Notes: generated by a model from the sequence alone, not told the origin. Counted from the stretch's first letter, positions 10,409 to 19,226 are shown. The stretch: 34,534 bases of DNA from CAWVWD01 sp045106825 (GCA_045106825.1 JBGCFH010000012.1:1-34534), one strand, 5' to 3'. Made by a program: numbers and translations.

Positions 10409-10600
10409 TTATTTATCGACCTTTTCAATATTTGCTTTTAATTGATTTATATACCAATTTCGAGCATTGTTTTCTATTATCAAAGTTAAAACTTTCTCAT
10501 AAACAGTTTTAACTTTTCCAATCCTTTTATTATCAAAATACGCATCCGCTAAACTTGTCAGAAACACCATTGTGTTTGAATGGAGTTTATCGTTATTTTA
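10409..10600 (-). pseudogene. Decayed TPR-containing C-terminal fragment
   Basis: On the minus strand a short frame (ATG at 10570, TAA at 10409, 53 residues) reads like a TPR tail: LADAYFDNKRIGKVKTVYEKVL, here split as LADAYFDNKRIGK and VKTVYEKVLTL. Coding-like sequence continues upstream of the ATG as KLHSNT, then meets a stop; the preceding KELKFYKI lies in another frame, which suggests a one-base frameshift. Its pattern matches C-terminal TPRs attached to bacterial serine hydrolases or esterases (family memory, not a search). No N-terminal part remains before the next gene. It could also be a chance frame, but the TPR spacing makes a relic more likely. Confidence 0.45.
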
Positions 10601-10797
10601 TAAAATTTCAATTCTTTTTGTAATAATTTTTAGGTGTGAAATTTTAGAAAAAATGAAGTTATAATCATCTTATTATAAATTGATTATACATTAAAAAATC
10701 AAATCCTATATCTAATTCAAGTTGCAGATTATCTACTTATTAAATTACATAAAAATTAACTATTTACTCTTTTTACGCAAGTTGTCAAATAGACAAT

Positions 10798-11874
10798 TTA
10801 TTTTCCAAATAGTCGTCCGAATAAACCTGATTTTTTCTTATTTTTCTTATTCAATTTTTCTTGACTAACAGCGATTGAATCTTCTAATTTTGCGACCATT
10901 AAATCTCTCCATTCAGGGTTTTCATCATCAGTTTTGGCAACATCTAAGGAAGCTTGATAATATTGAATAGCTTTTTCATAATCGTCAATATAACGATTAT
11001 AAAGATTGGCAATTTGGAAATAATGTTCTGCTTTCATTTCAATATCGCTATGTTGGGTTAGCATCGGTAACGCCTTTTCGTAAATATCAACTGCTTTTTC
11101 ATTTTCGCCCATTTTTAATAAAATACTGACCATTGAGACATAGGTTTTACCTAATTTTTCAGAATCTTCATCTTGAAGTTCGGTCGCATAATGATAATTG
11201 CGTAAAGCATCGGTGAGATTATCTTGAGCATAATAAATCGAACCTAATTGTAGATGTATGATTTCTTGTTGAGCAAGATCCTCTTTGTCTTGATAAATTT
11301 CTAAAGCGGCTTCAAAACAATCTGCAGCATCATCATAATTTTGACTTTCTACATAAATCAAACCTAAATTATTGAAAGGAGCTGCGGCATCGATTTCATT
11401 TTCCTCATTGATTTCGATAGCAGCTTCATAATATTCAATAGCTTCATTAAAAGCTTCATTAAGTGCAGCAATATTTCCTAAATCAGCCAATAGTTTTGCA
11501 CGAAGTGCTTCCTCTTCGTTTGTACTATCTTGCAAAAGTGCTAATGCTTTTTCAAATTCTACTTTAGCAGTTTCCGTCTCTTTTTTCGAAAGTGCTAACA
11601 CACCGAAACGACGGCGTAAACCAGCCGTTTCTGCATCATTTAATTCAAAAGTTGCACTATTTTCGTGTATAAAATTTAGACCTTCTTCTGCATTTTCATG
11701 ATGATTGTAATCAAAACAGGCTTCTATATATGCTTCATAAGCAGTTTTGATTTGAACTAAATCTGCTTTATCAGTGATTAATTCGTCTACACTGCTTTTT
11801 AATTCTGCTAAATGTTCTTCTTGTTCGGTAGATAATTCGATTTTTGAAAAGATGGCAGCATCTAACTTTGGCAT
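10798..11874 (-). CDS. Tetratricopeptide-repeat protein, cytosolic
   Basis: A 358-residue acidic protein without a signal peptide, made of about seven helical TPR units. Clear ones include LADLGNIAALNEAFNEAIEY, FNNLGLIYVESQNYDDAADC, LGSIYYAQDNLTDALRNY, MGENEKAVDIYEKALPML and IANLYNRYIDDYEKAIQYY. TPRs make protein-protein scaffolds; the partner is unknown. The C-terminus switches sharply to a basic, possibly membrane-binding tail (KLNKKNKKKSGLFGRLFGK), whose GLFGRLFGK end could form a short amphipathic helix. The start is supported by a TAnnTTTG box 23 bases upstream. No functional link to neighbours is evident. Confidence 0.88.
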   Translation of the reverse strand: MPKLDAAIFSKIELSTEQEEHLAELKSSVDELITDKADLVQIKTAYEAYIEACFDYNHHENAEEGLNFIHENSATFELNDAETAGLRRRFGVLALSKKETETAKVEFEKALALLQDSTNEEEALRAKLLADLGNIAALNEAFNEAIEYYEAAIEINEENEIDAAAPFNNLGLIYVESQNYDDAADCFEAALEIYQDKEDLAQQEIIHLQLGSIYYAQDNLTDALRNYHYATELQDEDSEKLGKTYVSMVSILLKMGENEKAVDIYEKALPMLTQHSDIEMKAEHYFQIANLYNRYIDDYEKAIQYYQASLDVAKTDDENPEWRDLMVAKLEDSIAVSQEKLNKKNKKKSGLFGRLFGK

Positions 11875-11896
11875 GATTGTTTGTTTTAGTGAACGC

Positions 11897-11904
11897 CAAA
11901 AATA
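11897..11904 (-). promoter_or_regulatory. -7 element of the TPR gene
   Basis: Read on the minus strand this is TATTTTTG, an exact TAnnTTTG match, 23 bases before the ATG. No good -33 TTG is seen; a long T run takes its place. Confidence 0.45.
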
Positions 11905-12054
11905 CTAACCTTAATCGGATTCTAAAAAAAAACTTATTTTAATATGCCATAAGAATATTAAAAAAAATGTCAAGAAAAAGGAAGGATGTGACTTATTAAT
12001 GTTGAATATCAGTCATACTATACGATATTCAGTAAGCAGGTTGCAAAATTAATA

Positions 12055-12083
12055 TTGAGTTCAAACAAAAAAATTTACTTTTG
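12055..12083 (+). promoter_or_regulatory. Bacteroidota-type promoter of the DUF1573 gene
   Basis: TTG at 12055-12057 and TACTTTTG at 12076-12083 are separated by 18 bases, matching the -33/-7 pattern of the Bacteroidota primary sigma factor. Transcription would start near 12090, leaving a leader of about 45 bases. Confidence 0.6.
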
Positions 12084-12136
12084 TGTCTGCTTATAAATAA
12101 AATACAATTTATAAAATCCTTTAAAATAATAACTCG

Positions 12137-12733
12137 ATGACGAATATATTAAAGTATTCATTCTTAGTAGTTTGCATGTTGTTTATTTCAACAGTTAGTT
12201 TTGCTCAAGATAAAGACAGTTCAACTACCGAAATTTTAGAAATTCTTACCTTATTAGAAGAACATGAAAAGGATGAAATCGTTATTCATGCTCGTTCACA
12301 ACGGGACATTCCTCAAGATGATGAATTAGCATGGCTTTTAGCAAATATGAATGATTCCGCAAAGGCACGAGTATTATTGTACATTCAGCGTAAAGCTGGT
12401 TCTCGTATAAAACCTAAAGCTGGAACAGCCGATATTTATTGGTTAGAATCATCACATGATTTTGGAACAATCCGTGAAGGCAAATTTGTTACACATAAAT
12501 TTGAATTTGAGAATATTGGTGATGTTGCTTACAATATCAAAGAAGTAGAAGGTTCTTGTGGCTGTACGATTGCAGATTATTCTTCTAAAGCCGTTCCTCC
12601 AGGAGGAAAAGGATATATTTTAGTGAAATTTAACTCCAAAGGTAAAAAAGGTGACAATACCGAATTTGTTACAGTTATCGGAAATAGTCAACCAGAACAC
12701 GTTTCATTAATTATAGAAGCAAAAGTTTATTAG
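12137..12733 (+). CDS. Secreted DUF1573-domain protein
   Basis: A 198-residue protein with a signal peptide (LKYSFLVVCMLFISTVSFAQ, cleavage after FAQ). A charged, helical spacer (about 25-85) precedes a DUF1573 domain at about 105-198 with the hallmarks HDFGTIREGKFVTHKFEF, then GSCGCTIADYSS and VPPGGKGYILVKFNSKGKKG. The fold is an immunoglobulin-like beta sandwich common in exported Bacteroidota proteins; its role is not established. It is a single gene, transcribed from its own promoter, converging with the protease gene. The stop codon directly abuts a palindromic repeat. Confidence 0.92.
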   Translation: MTNILKYSFLVVCMLFISTVSFAQDKDSSTTEILEILTLLEEHEKDEIVIHARSQRDIPQDDELAWLLANMNDSAKARVLLYIQRKAGSRIKPKAGTADIYWLESSHDFGTIREGKFVTHKFEFENIGDVAYNIKEVEGSCGCTIADYSSKAVPPGGKGYILVKFNSKGKKGDNTEFVTVIGNSQPEHVSLIIEAKVY

Positions 12734-13045
12734 TAGTTTAAGTTGTTTTGTAGTTTCTTATTATTCACGTTTCGCTAAAACGTAAAATAAAAATCACAAT
12801 TACTAAATTTTACTTCGTAAAATTCTTTTTTCACGCAGATTCACGCAGATTCACGCAGATTTTCTAATAATTGGTAAAAAAAAATTGATTTTATTAATGA
12901 AAACCTGCGGAATCTTCGTGAGATGATTGTTTTGCAAGGCAAAACGTAAGATTTTCATTTTTAAATTTAATATCAGCGAAACATGAATTATTATTCAAAA
13001 CTACTTAAACTACTTAAACTACAAAACTACTCAAACTACTCAAAC
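12731..13045. repeat. Palindromic MITE-like element between convergent genes
   Basis: The ends are imperfect inverted copies. The left end runs 12731-12776 (core attcacgtttcgct); the right end runs from 12975 (agcgaaacatgaat) outward, and the 14-base cores differ at one position. Inside is a perfect 10-bp tandem triplication. The right end holds 9-bp tandem units (ctacttaaa, then ctactcaaa). The element touches both neighbours: the DUF1573 stop lies at its left edge and the protease stop (13036-13038) lies inside its right edge. No reading frame for a transposase is present. Confidence 0.6.
12831..12860. repeat. Perfect 10-bp tandem repeat, three copies
   Basis: The unit tcacgcagat occurs three times without a mismatch. 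A degenerate inverted counterpart (cctgcggaatcttcgtga) lies about 45 bases downstream, so the units can pair within the surrounding palindromic element. Confidence 0.85.
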
Positions 13046-15282
13046 AATATTTTCTCCGTAATCCATTGATTGCCAAATCTAAATTGGATAAAGTAAAAAC
13101 CTTTTTGATTATTACTTAAATCTAAAATATTTGTTGTTGGTGTATTGATTTGTTGAATTCGTTTTCCTAATGTATTATAAATGATGATTTCATTTGGAAA
13201 TTTATCTGAAGTAAAGTAAAGTATTCCATTAGTTGGATTCGGAAACACTTTAATTGTTTTTGTATTTTCAATCTGCGTTGTATTGACAAAATTTGGCACA
13301 CAAAATCGTATCGTATCTCTAAAACCAAAATCTCCATTGATAATCCCTAATTGTGTTGTATCTGTTGTAATTTCAAAATACCCAGGTAAAGAACCTCCTC
13401 CTCCACTCAAGCCATCTCCATAATTATCTTCAATCACTGCTCGATAACAACCATTTGGCAAACAAATATTGTTTGCAATTAATGTATTTTCAAAACTTGA
13501 ACCTGTGATTTGTGATGCATTTACTGAAAAAACAGCATTTCCATTTATATTTAATATTTTATAAGATATTTCTTCGGGCCAAGAATCTGTTTGTAAATTA
13601 ATATTAACATTAGTATTAAAATTATTAATATTAAAATTTTGAGTTACTGAATTATCCGTATTATCCTCATCTGTTATGCCAGGAACAGAAATAGAAACAG
13701 ATAAAATTTGATTTCCTAAAGGTAAACTCACTAAAGGTAAATCAATAATAGCAGTTCTAAACCAAGCTAAACTTCCCGTCCATTGTTCCGTCAAAATCAC
13801 ACCATTATTATATTGATACGTAATATTTAAGGCGTTGATTGTATTACTACCTAAATTTTTAACGTAGATTTTAGGTTGTTGAACATTGCCGCAAGCGTTA
13901 AAATTTCCGATAGAATCAATTACTAAATTATCAGCAAATAAAGCCGTTACGAAATATTGTCCATCAAGAGTTGTGATGCCAGTATTTAGAGGATCAAGCC
14001 AATGCTTGAGTTGTGTTCCCGATGTTCCTCCACCAAGCCACGAAACCGCTAATTTTCCAAACTCATCAAATCCACTATTTGTACAAGAAGCATTTCCACC
14101 GTGTAATTGACCAATAATTCTACCATTAATATCAAATAACGGTGCTCCGGAAGAACCACCTTCTGTAGTTCCAACTTCCCAGTTTTGCACTCGCCAGTGA
14201 TCAATATTGTAAGCAAAACCATCAGAAACTGTCCCTAAATCTTCCGATATTTTCTTAACATCACCATTAGGATGATGAATGCAGACCGTATTAGTTGAAC
14301 TACTAAATGAATTATTCCAACCAGCATAATAAATTAAATAGTTCTGTGGCGGAACTGTACTTAATTCTAATAATGCCATATCGGTTTGAGGAAAAGTCGC
14401 ACGAGTAACACTGCCCGAAATACTTTGAGTTACATTTCCATCTCCACCATTACAATTTGGGCTTTCATAATTAAATACAAAAAGCCAAGTATTTTCATTT
14501 CCATCAAGACAATGTTCACCTGTTAGTATATAAGGTGTCGTATCTTGTGCCGTATTATTAACCATCGTACCCGAACACCAACGTGTATTTCCATCCGTCA
14601 AAATCATAGCAACGGATAACTTTTCGTCTTGCCAATCATTTCCTGCTGAACAATTCACATCAATATTACAGTTTCCCGAATCTCCAAAATCCTTATCCAA
14701 ACTTTGGATATAATCATTTGCGGTCTTAAACATATCACGATAAGCATGAATAATACTTGAAACTTGTAATCGTCCTTGACCTCTAACAGCAATCGGCTCA
14801 TAATATTCTAAAATTACGGTTTGTCCTTTTACTGGTGCAGTCGAAAATTTTTGATGTTCTTTATTATTAATATGTGTAAATGCACCAGTTGAATACGTTT
14901 TATCTATATTGTAAATAAAAAATTCTGCACCATAAGGCATATAAAAATCATCAAAAATAAAATTGATGGATTTAGCCCCTTTCGATTGTATTTTTAAACG
15001 CCAGACATTATCACCATTTGGTAATTGTTCCCAAATCCCTGAATTATTTAAGTTTAGTTGAGCAGAAAAATCTTTTCCGAAACGAAGCGGAATTGATTTG
15101 TTTTGTTTTTCTAAATCGTCTTCTGCTCGCAATTGATTTTCATTAACAATAGGTAAAGTGTAGATAGGAACATCATTGATAAGGTTATTCGTAAAACTTG
15201 GAGGTGTACTTGATATACTTATTTGACCAAAAGTAAGGTGACAACTGAATAACCAAATTGATAATAATAATGATTTTTGCAT
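13036..15282 (-). CDS. Secreted lysyl-endopeptidase-like serine protease with T9SS sorting domain
   Basis: A 748-residue protein. A signal peptide (MQKSLLLSIWLFSCHLTFGQ) is followed by an N-terminal region of about 190 residues and a trypsin-fold protease at about 205-430. The triad is visible: His257 (TGEHC), Asp301 (TDMALLEL) and Ser378 (EGGSSGAPLFD). Paired cysteines (CSGTM, HCLDG, CTNSG) and the order of motifs resemble Achromobacter/Lysobacter lysyl endopeptidase, but Lys specificity is inferred only from that likeness. A beta-rich region (450-660, with DNYGDGLSGGGG) leads to a T9SS type A sorting domain at about 672-748 (KVFPNPTNGILYFTS, then GFYFIQF). It should be secreted or surface-anchored. 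The last codons lie in tandem-repeat DNA (GAG TAG within a 9-bp repeat). Confidence 0.93.
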   Translation of the reverse strand: MQKSLLLSIWLFSCHLTFGQISISSTPPSFTNNLINDVPIYTLPIVNENQLRAEDDLEKQNKSIPLRFGKDFSAQLNLNNSGIWEQLPNGDNVWRLKIQSKGAKSINFIFDDFYMPYGAEFFIYNIDKTYSTGAFTHINNKEHQKFSTAPVKGQTVILEYYEPIAVRGQGRLQVSSIIHAYRDMFKTANDYIQSLDKDFGDSGNCNIDVNCSAGNDWQDEKLSVAMILTDGNTRWCSGTMVNNTAQDTTPYILTGEHCLDGNENTWLFVFNYESPNCNGGDGNVTQSISGSVTRATFPQTDMALLELSTVPPQNYLIYYAGWNNSFSSSTNTVCIHHPNGDVKKISEDLGTVSDGFAYNIDHWRVQNWEVGTTEGGSSGAPLFDINGRIIGQLHGGNASCTNSGFDEFGKLAVSWLGGGTSGTQLKHWLDPLNTGITTLDGQYFVTALFADNLVIDSIGNFNACGNVQQPKIYVKNLGSNTINALNITYQYNNGVILTEQWTGSLAWFRTAIIDLPLVSLPLGNQILSVSISVPGITDEDNTDNSVTQNFNINNFNTNVNINLQTDSWPEEISYKILNINGNAVFSVNASQITGSSFENTLIANNICLPNGCYRAVIEDNYGDGLSGGGGSLPGYFEITTDTTQLGIINGDFGFRDTIRFCVPNFVNTTQIENTKTIKVFPNPTNGILYFTSDKFPNEIIIYNTLGKRIQQINTPTTNILDLSNNQKGFYFIQFRFGNQWITEKILFE

Positions 15283-15444
15283 TTTATTAATTTTATTGAA
15301 TATTAAAATTTTATAACAATGAGTTGATTATTGACTCTGATTTTTATAATAACGATATGTAATATACACTTGTTTGTCGATTCTCGATTTACTTTCTATA
15401 ATTGAATTGTAGAAACTTCTAATGATTTTTTTTTATAAAAACAA

Positions 15445-15475
15445 TTGTATAATTAGAGAAATACTTCTACCTTTG
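15445..15475 (+). promoter_or_regulatory. Promoter of rpsA
   Basis: TTG at 15445-15447 and TACCTTTG at 15468-15475, 20 bases apart, form a strong Bacteroidota-type promoter. The predicted start near 15482 gives a leader of about 45 bases that contains gagg about ten bases before the ATG. Confidence 0.75.
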
Positions 15476-15525
15476 CACTCGCAAATTTATTAGTTAACCA
15501 TTAAAAAACTTGAGGACCTTTTAGA

Positions 15526-17478
15526 ATGTTAGAAGAAAAGGATCAAATTGAAGAAACTCCACAAGAAGAAACTACTCAAAATGAGGAAGTTAAGCAGGAG
15601 GAAGTAGTTACAGAAGAGACTGTAGAAGCGGTTAAAGAAGTAACAACAGAAGCAACAGAAGCTGTTGAAACTACAGAAGAAGAGACAGTTGACACAACTG
15701 CACATGATGATTTTGATTGGACAATAGGAAAAAGAAACACTTTATCTTATACACAATCAGAAATTGATGATTACATAGTTACTTATGAATCAACATTAAC
15801 ATCAGTTGCTGAGAATGAAATCGTATCAGGATTAGTAAGTGCTATTTCAGACGGTGACGTTGTATTAGATATTGGATACAAATCAGATGGTTTAGTTTCT
15901 TTATCAGAATTTAGAGATACACCAGATTTAAAAGTTGGTGATAATGTCGATGTTTATATTGAGACGAGAGAAGATGCACGTGGACAATTAGTTTTGTCAC
16001 GTCGTAAAGCGAAATTATTAAGAGCTTGGGAAACTATCGTTGATTCATTCAACAATGGAACAGTCATCAAAAGTACTGTTGTAAGTAAGACAAAAGATGG
16101 TTTAATCGTAGATACTTACGGATTAGAAACTTTCTTACCAGGTTCTCAAATTGATATTCGTCCGATTCTTGATTATGATTCTTATGTTGGTAAAACAATG
16201 GAATTTAAAGTTGTTAAAATCAACGAATCTATTAAGAACGCAGTAGTATCACATAAAGCATTAATCGAAAGCGATTTAGCTGAACAAAGAGAAGCAATCA
16301 TCTCAAGCTTAGAGAAAGGACAAGTTCTTGAAGGTTTAGTGAAGAATATCACAGACTTTGGTGCATTCTTAGATTTAGGTGGTGTTGATGGTTTATTATA
16401 CATTACAGATATTTCTTGGGGTAGAATCAAGCATCCGAGTGAGATTCTTAAACTAAATCAAAGAATAAATGTTGTAGTATTGGACTTTGATGAAAACAAA
16501 AAACGTATTTCATTAGGTTTAAAACAATTACAACCTCATCCTTGGGAAGTTCTTGCAGAAGAAATCAAAGAAGGTTCGACAGTAAAAGGTCGTATCGTAA
16601 ACATCGAAGATTACGGTGCATTCTTAGAAATTCAGCCAGGTGTAGAAGGATTGATTCACGTATCTGAGGTAACTTGGAGTAATCAGCCTGTAAACGCAAG
16701 AGAATTCTTTAAGTTAGATCAGATTCACGAAGCAAAAGTAGTTACAGTAGATAGAGATGACAGAAAGATGTCATTGAGTTTGAAAAAATTAACCAAAGAT
16801 CCTTGGAGTGAAATTCAAACAACATTCCCTAAAGGTAGCCGTCACACTGGCGAAGTCAAGAATTTGACACCTTATGGAGTATTTGTTGAATTAGCAGAAG
16901 GAATCGGTGGAATGGTACATATATCAGACCTTTCATGGACTAAACGATTCTCTCATCCTTCAGAATATACGAAAATTGGTAGCGATATCGATGTAGTTAT
17001 TTTGGAAATTGATAAAGATAGTCGTAAATTAAGTTTAGGACACAAACAAATCGAAGAAAATCCTTGGGATACTTTCGAAAATGTGTTCCCAGTAGGTTCG
17101 CATCATGATGCTACTATCTTGAGAAAAGATGATAGAGGTGCAATTGTCTTGTTACCTTATGGATTAGAAGCATTCGCTCCTATCAAACATATTCGTAAAG
17201 AAGATAATACACCAGGAGAAGTTGATGAATCATTAACTTTCAAAGTACTTGAATTTAATCGTGACGACAAACGAATCTTAGTATCTCATACTCGTTATTT
17301 AGACGATTTGAGACGTGCAGCAGCAAATGAGGAAAGAGTAGCGAAGCGTTCAGAACGCAACAAAGCTCGCAAAGCTGTTAAAGATCAACAATCTAAGATT
17401 GAGAAAACAACTTTAGGTGATTTAGATGTATTCTCACAGTTGAAAAATCAGTTATCAGATAATGACGATAACCAGTAA
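15526..17478 (+). CDS. rpsA: 30S ribosomal protein S1
   Basis: A 650-residue protein with six S1 (OB-fold) RNA-binding domains at roughly 97-162, 178-247, 265-333, 350-420, 437-505 and 522-592. The later ones show the signature well, for example GLVKNITDFGAFLDLGGVDG, GRIVNIEDYGAFLEI and GEVKNLTPYGVFVEL. Each is followed by a linker of the type RKLSLGHKQ...PW. The protein brings mRNA to the 30S subunit. It begins with a Glu/Thr-rich acidic extension of about 60 residues, longer than in E. coli S1 but usual in Bacteroidota. The C-terminus is charged (residues 600-630 rich in Arg and Lys). Its promoter lies directly upstream and a duplicated terminator-like hairpin follows, so it is a single-gene unit. 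Confidence 0.97.
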   Translation: MLEEKDQIEETPQEETTQNEEVKQEEVVTEETVEAVKEVTTEATEAVETTEEETVDTTAHDDFDWTIGKRNTLSYTQSEIDDYIVTYESTLTSVAENEIVSGLVSAISDGDVVLDIGYKSDGLVSLSEFRDTPDLKVGDNVDVYIETREDARGQLVLSRRKAKLLRAWETIVDSFNNGTVIKSTVVSKTKDGLIVDTYGLETFLPGSQIDIRPILDYDSYVGKTMEFKVVKINESIKNAVVSHKALIESDLAEQREAIISSLEKGQVLEGLVKNITDFGAFLDLGGVDGLLYITDISWGRIKHPSEILKLNQRINVVVLDFDENKKRISLGLKQLQPHPWEVLAEEIKEGSTVKGRIVNIEDYGAFLEIQPGVEGLIHVSEVTWSNQPVNAREFFKLDQIHEAKVVTVDRDDRKMSLSLKKLTKDPWSEIQTTFPKGSRHTGEVKNLTPYGVFVELAEGIGGMVHISDLSWTKRFSHPSEYTKIGSDIDVVILEIDKDSRKLSLGHKQIEENPWDTFENVFPVGSHHDATILRKDDRGAIVLLPYGLEAFAPIKHIRKEDNTPGEVDESLTFKVLEFNRDDKRILVSHTRYLDDLRRAAANEERVAKRSERNKARKAVKDQQSKIEKTTLGDLDVFSQLKNQLSDNDDNQ

Positions 17479-17501
17479 GTCACGAGTTACACAGTATTAG
17501 G

Positions 17502-17592
17502 CAGAGATCAAACAGAGATATAACAAAGATTAAATGGGTTAAGAAATGAGATGTTTTCCTCGGTTAGTCACAAACACAACCGAGGAATTTTA
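17502..17592 (+). terminator. rpsA downstream hairpin, copy 1 of a direct repeat
   Basis: The stem cctcggtt (17558-17565) pairs with aaccgagg (17578-17585) around a 12-base loop, followed by aatttta. The whole block of about 91 bases, starting cagagat, is repeated 136 bases downstream. Confidence 0.6.
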
Positions 17593-17637
17593 CCCCAAAA
17601 TTTGTTTTTCTGAATGCTTATTACTAAATTTGTAAGA

Positions 17638-17730
17638 CAGAGATAAAAACAGAGATATAACAAAGATTAAATGGGTTAAGAAATGAGATGTTTTCCTCGG
17701 TTAGTCACAAACACAACCGGGGGATTTTAT
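17638..17730 (+). terminator. rpsA downstream hairpin, copy 2 of the direct repeat
   Basis: This is a nearly identical copy of the block at 17502-17592. The stem is cctcggtt (17695-17702) with aaccgggg (17715-17722); the single A-to-G change in the stem keeps a G-U pair. It is followed by attttatttt, a better T-tract than in copy 1. Confidence 0.65.
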
Positions 17731-17763
17731 TTTAAACCAAAATCAAATCTGTTTTTTAATATA

Positions 17764-17800
17764 AAAAAAGCTATATCAGTATGACTGATATAGCTTTTTT
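17764..17800. terminator. Bidirectional terminator between rpsA and the hydrolase gene
   Basis: A perfect 17-bp stem (aaaaaagctatatcagt / its complement) with a 3-base loop, starting with A6 and ending with T6, so it can stop transcription from both strands. Confidence 0.9.
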
Positions 17801-17845
17801 AGTTTTGGAAGTAAGTAACAAATAATTAATTCTTTATATAAAACT

Positions 17846-18676
17846 CTAAGAATCTAAAAAATCCATCATCATTTCTACTACTTCCTCAGTATTCTCTAAT
17901 AATAACCAATGTGAAGCATTTTCGATAATAATTAATTTACCATTTTGACAATAAGACAAATTTCTTTCTGCAACATCCGTTGTAAGATATAAATCATTTT
18001 CGCCCCAAAGTATCAAAACTGGCATTTTCAGAAAAGCATTGTTAACTTTTGTTGGCATCGAACGATACCAATTTATCATGGATTGAATTGTATTCGGTTG
18101 TGACCAAGCATTCTGATAGCGTTGTGTTTCGGATACAGAAAGTTGGGAAGAATGGTTTTGAACTAAAAGCTTAAAATTGTTCGCTTGTAGCAATTTTTCG
18201 GGTAATATTGGTAAACGAAAAAAAAACAAATACCAGCTTTTTATCCATTGATGGAAACCTAATTGACGTAAATTTTGAAATACAGCAGGATGAAAACCAC
18301 TAATTGCAATAAGTCTTAAAATACGATTTGGTTCTTTTATTCCGATTAAAAAAGCGATAAACGCACCATAATCATGCCCTGCCAAATAAAATTGTTGGTA
18401 ACCAAAATACGTCATCAAATTTAACGCATCTTGAGCTAAAATATGACTTGTAAAATCATTGACTTTTATAGGTTTGTCACTAAGATTATAACCTCTTTGG
18501 TCAGGTGTAATAACCCGAAAACCATTTGACATCAACCGTCTCATCACTTTCTCCCAACCAAACCAAGCATCAGGATAACCATGTAACAACAAAATCGGTG
18601 TGTCATTTTCATTATCTGAAAAAGCAACATTTAGCGTAATATTTGGTAATGTAATGCGTTGTTCGATGATGTTCAT
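17846..18676 (-). CDS. Alpha/beta hydrolase, epoxide-hydrolase-like
   Basis: A 276-residue cytosolic protein from the ATG at 18676. It has the HGYPD oxyanion motif (32-36), an acid nucleophile Asp102 in AGHDYGA, where esterases carry Ser, Asp228 in WGENDLYL and His256 in ENASHW. The lid contains NWYR (Tyr204), as in epoxide hydrolases, which use lid tyrosines. Haloalkane dehalogenase is the main alternative; the lid Tyr favours epoxide hydrolase. The substrate is unknown. A longer frame starting with TTG at 18703 is possible, but that start lies inside the stem of a terminator hairpin (18700-18727), so the ATG is preferred. It is a single gene bounded by terminators on both sides. Confidence 0.9.
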   Translation of the reverse strand: MNIIEQRITLPNITLNVAFSDNENDTPILLLHGYPDAWFGWEKVMRRLMSNGFRVITPDQRGYNLSDKPIKVNDFTSHILAQDALNLMTYFGYQQFYLAGHDYGAFIAFLIGIKEPNRILRLIAISGFHPAVFQNLRQLGFHQWIKSWYLFFFRLPILPEKLLQANNFKLLVQNHSSQLSVSETQRYQNAWSQPNTIQSMINWYRSMPTKVNNAFLKMPVLILWGENDLYLTTDVAERNLSYCQNGKLIIIENASHWLLLENTEEVVEMMMDFLDS

Positions 18677-18699
18677 AACACAAAATACGTACAAAAAAA

Positions 18700-18727
18700 G
18701 CAAGATGTCAATAAATTGACATCTTGC
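18700..18727 (-). terminator. Terminator of the small secreted-protein gene
   Basis: The stem gcaagatgtcaa / ttgacatcttgc has a 4-base loop. On the minus strand it is followed by seven T. It lies about 60 bases after the stop at 18788 and just upstream of the hydrolase start. Confidence 0.88.
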
Positions 18728-18787
18728 TCATATTTTATCCCGAGTAATCAGGAAATTTTGCATTTTGTGTACGATATTCAGTTTTGA

Positions 18788-19222
18788 CTATTTATCTCCA
18801 GTTGACACAGCTTCTTCAACTGTTTTTTTATTTATAATTTCTGTTGTAACATTTTGAGGAACAAAAACAGTATATGTAACTGTTTCAGATAATTTGTCAC
18901 CTTCTTTATTAATAATGACATCCTTGTTACGACCTGGTGAAGTCATCGTAACGCCTGCGTCTGTATTATCTAACTTCAAGTTATAACGTCCTTGAGTTAA
19001 TAAATACTTTAACATGTGTACATTTGAGTTTTCTAATTTGATGCTCATGTGTACGCGCAATGTGCTTTCGCTCCATTCTTGTACCTCTACATCCCCATTC
19101 AAATTAAGAACTACAGAGGTACTACCTTGTAAGTTAAACGTTTTCACAACAGTTTTTTCTGTTTGTGCGTAAGTAAAACTTGTTGTCAAAACCAAGGCAA
19201 TAAGTGTTAATAAATTTTTCAT
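18788..19222 (-). CDS. Small secreted protein of unknown function
   Basis: A 144-residue protein with a clear signal peptide (MKNLLTLIALVLTTSFTYAQ). The mature part is predicted all-beta: TFNLQGSTSVVLNLNGDVEV, QEWSESTLRVHMSIKL, then a Lys/Asp-rich segment and TVTYTVFVPQNVTTEI. The first strands recall the opening of DUF4097-type beta-helix adhesin proteins (NLNGDVEVQEW), but the protein is too short for that fold and I do not assign it. The gene has an almost ideal Shine-Dalgarno site (19227-19234), unusual for the phylum, and a strong terminator, so it may be highly expressed or translationally controlled. It follows kdsA by 81 bases on the same strand, and co-transcription is possible. Confidence 0.85.
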   Translation of the reverse strand: MKNLLTLIALVLTTSFTYAQTEKTVVKTFNLQGSTSVVLNLNGDVEVQEWSESTLRVHMSIKLENSNVHMLKYLLTQGRYNLKLDNTDAGVTMTSPGRNKDVIINKEGDKLSETVTYTVFVPQNVTTEIINKKTVEEAVSTGDK

Positions 19223-19226
19223 GGTA

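Noticed and set aside
12731..13045. Insertion sequence between DUF1573 and protease genes
   Set aside because: Inverted ends are present, but no transposase frame, intact or decayed, fits in about 300 bases; called a non-autonomous palindromic element.
18677..18703. TTG start extending the hydrolase by nine residues
   Set aside because: The TTG is inside the stem of the upstream gene's terminator and the added residues are not part of the family pattern.
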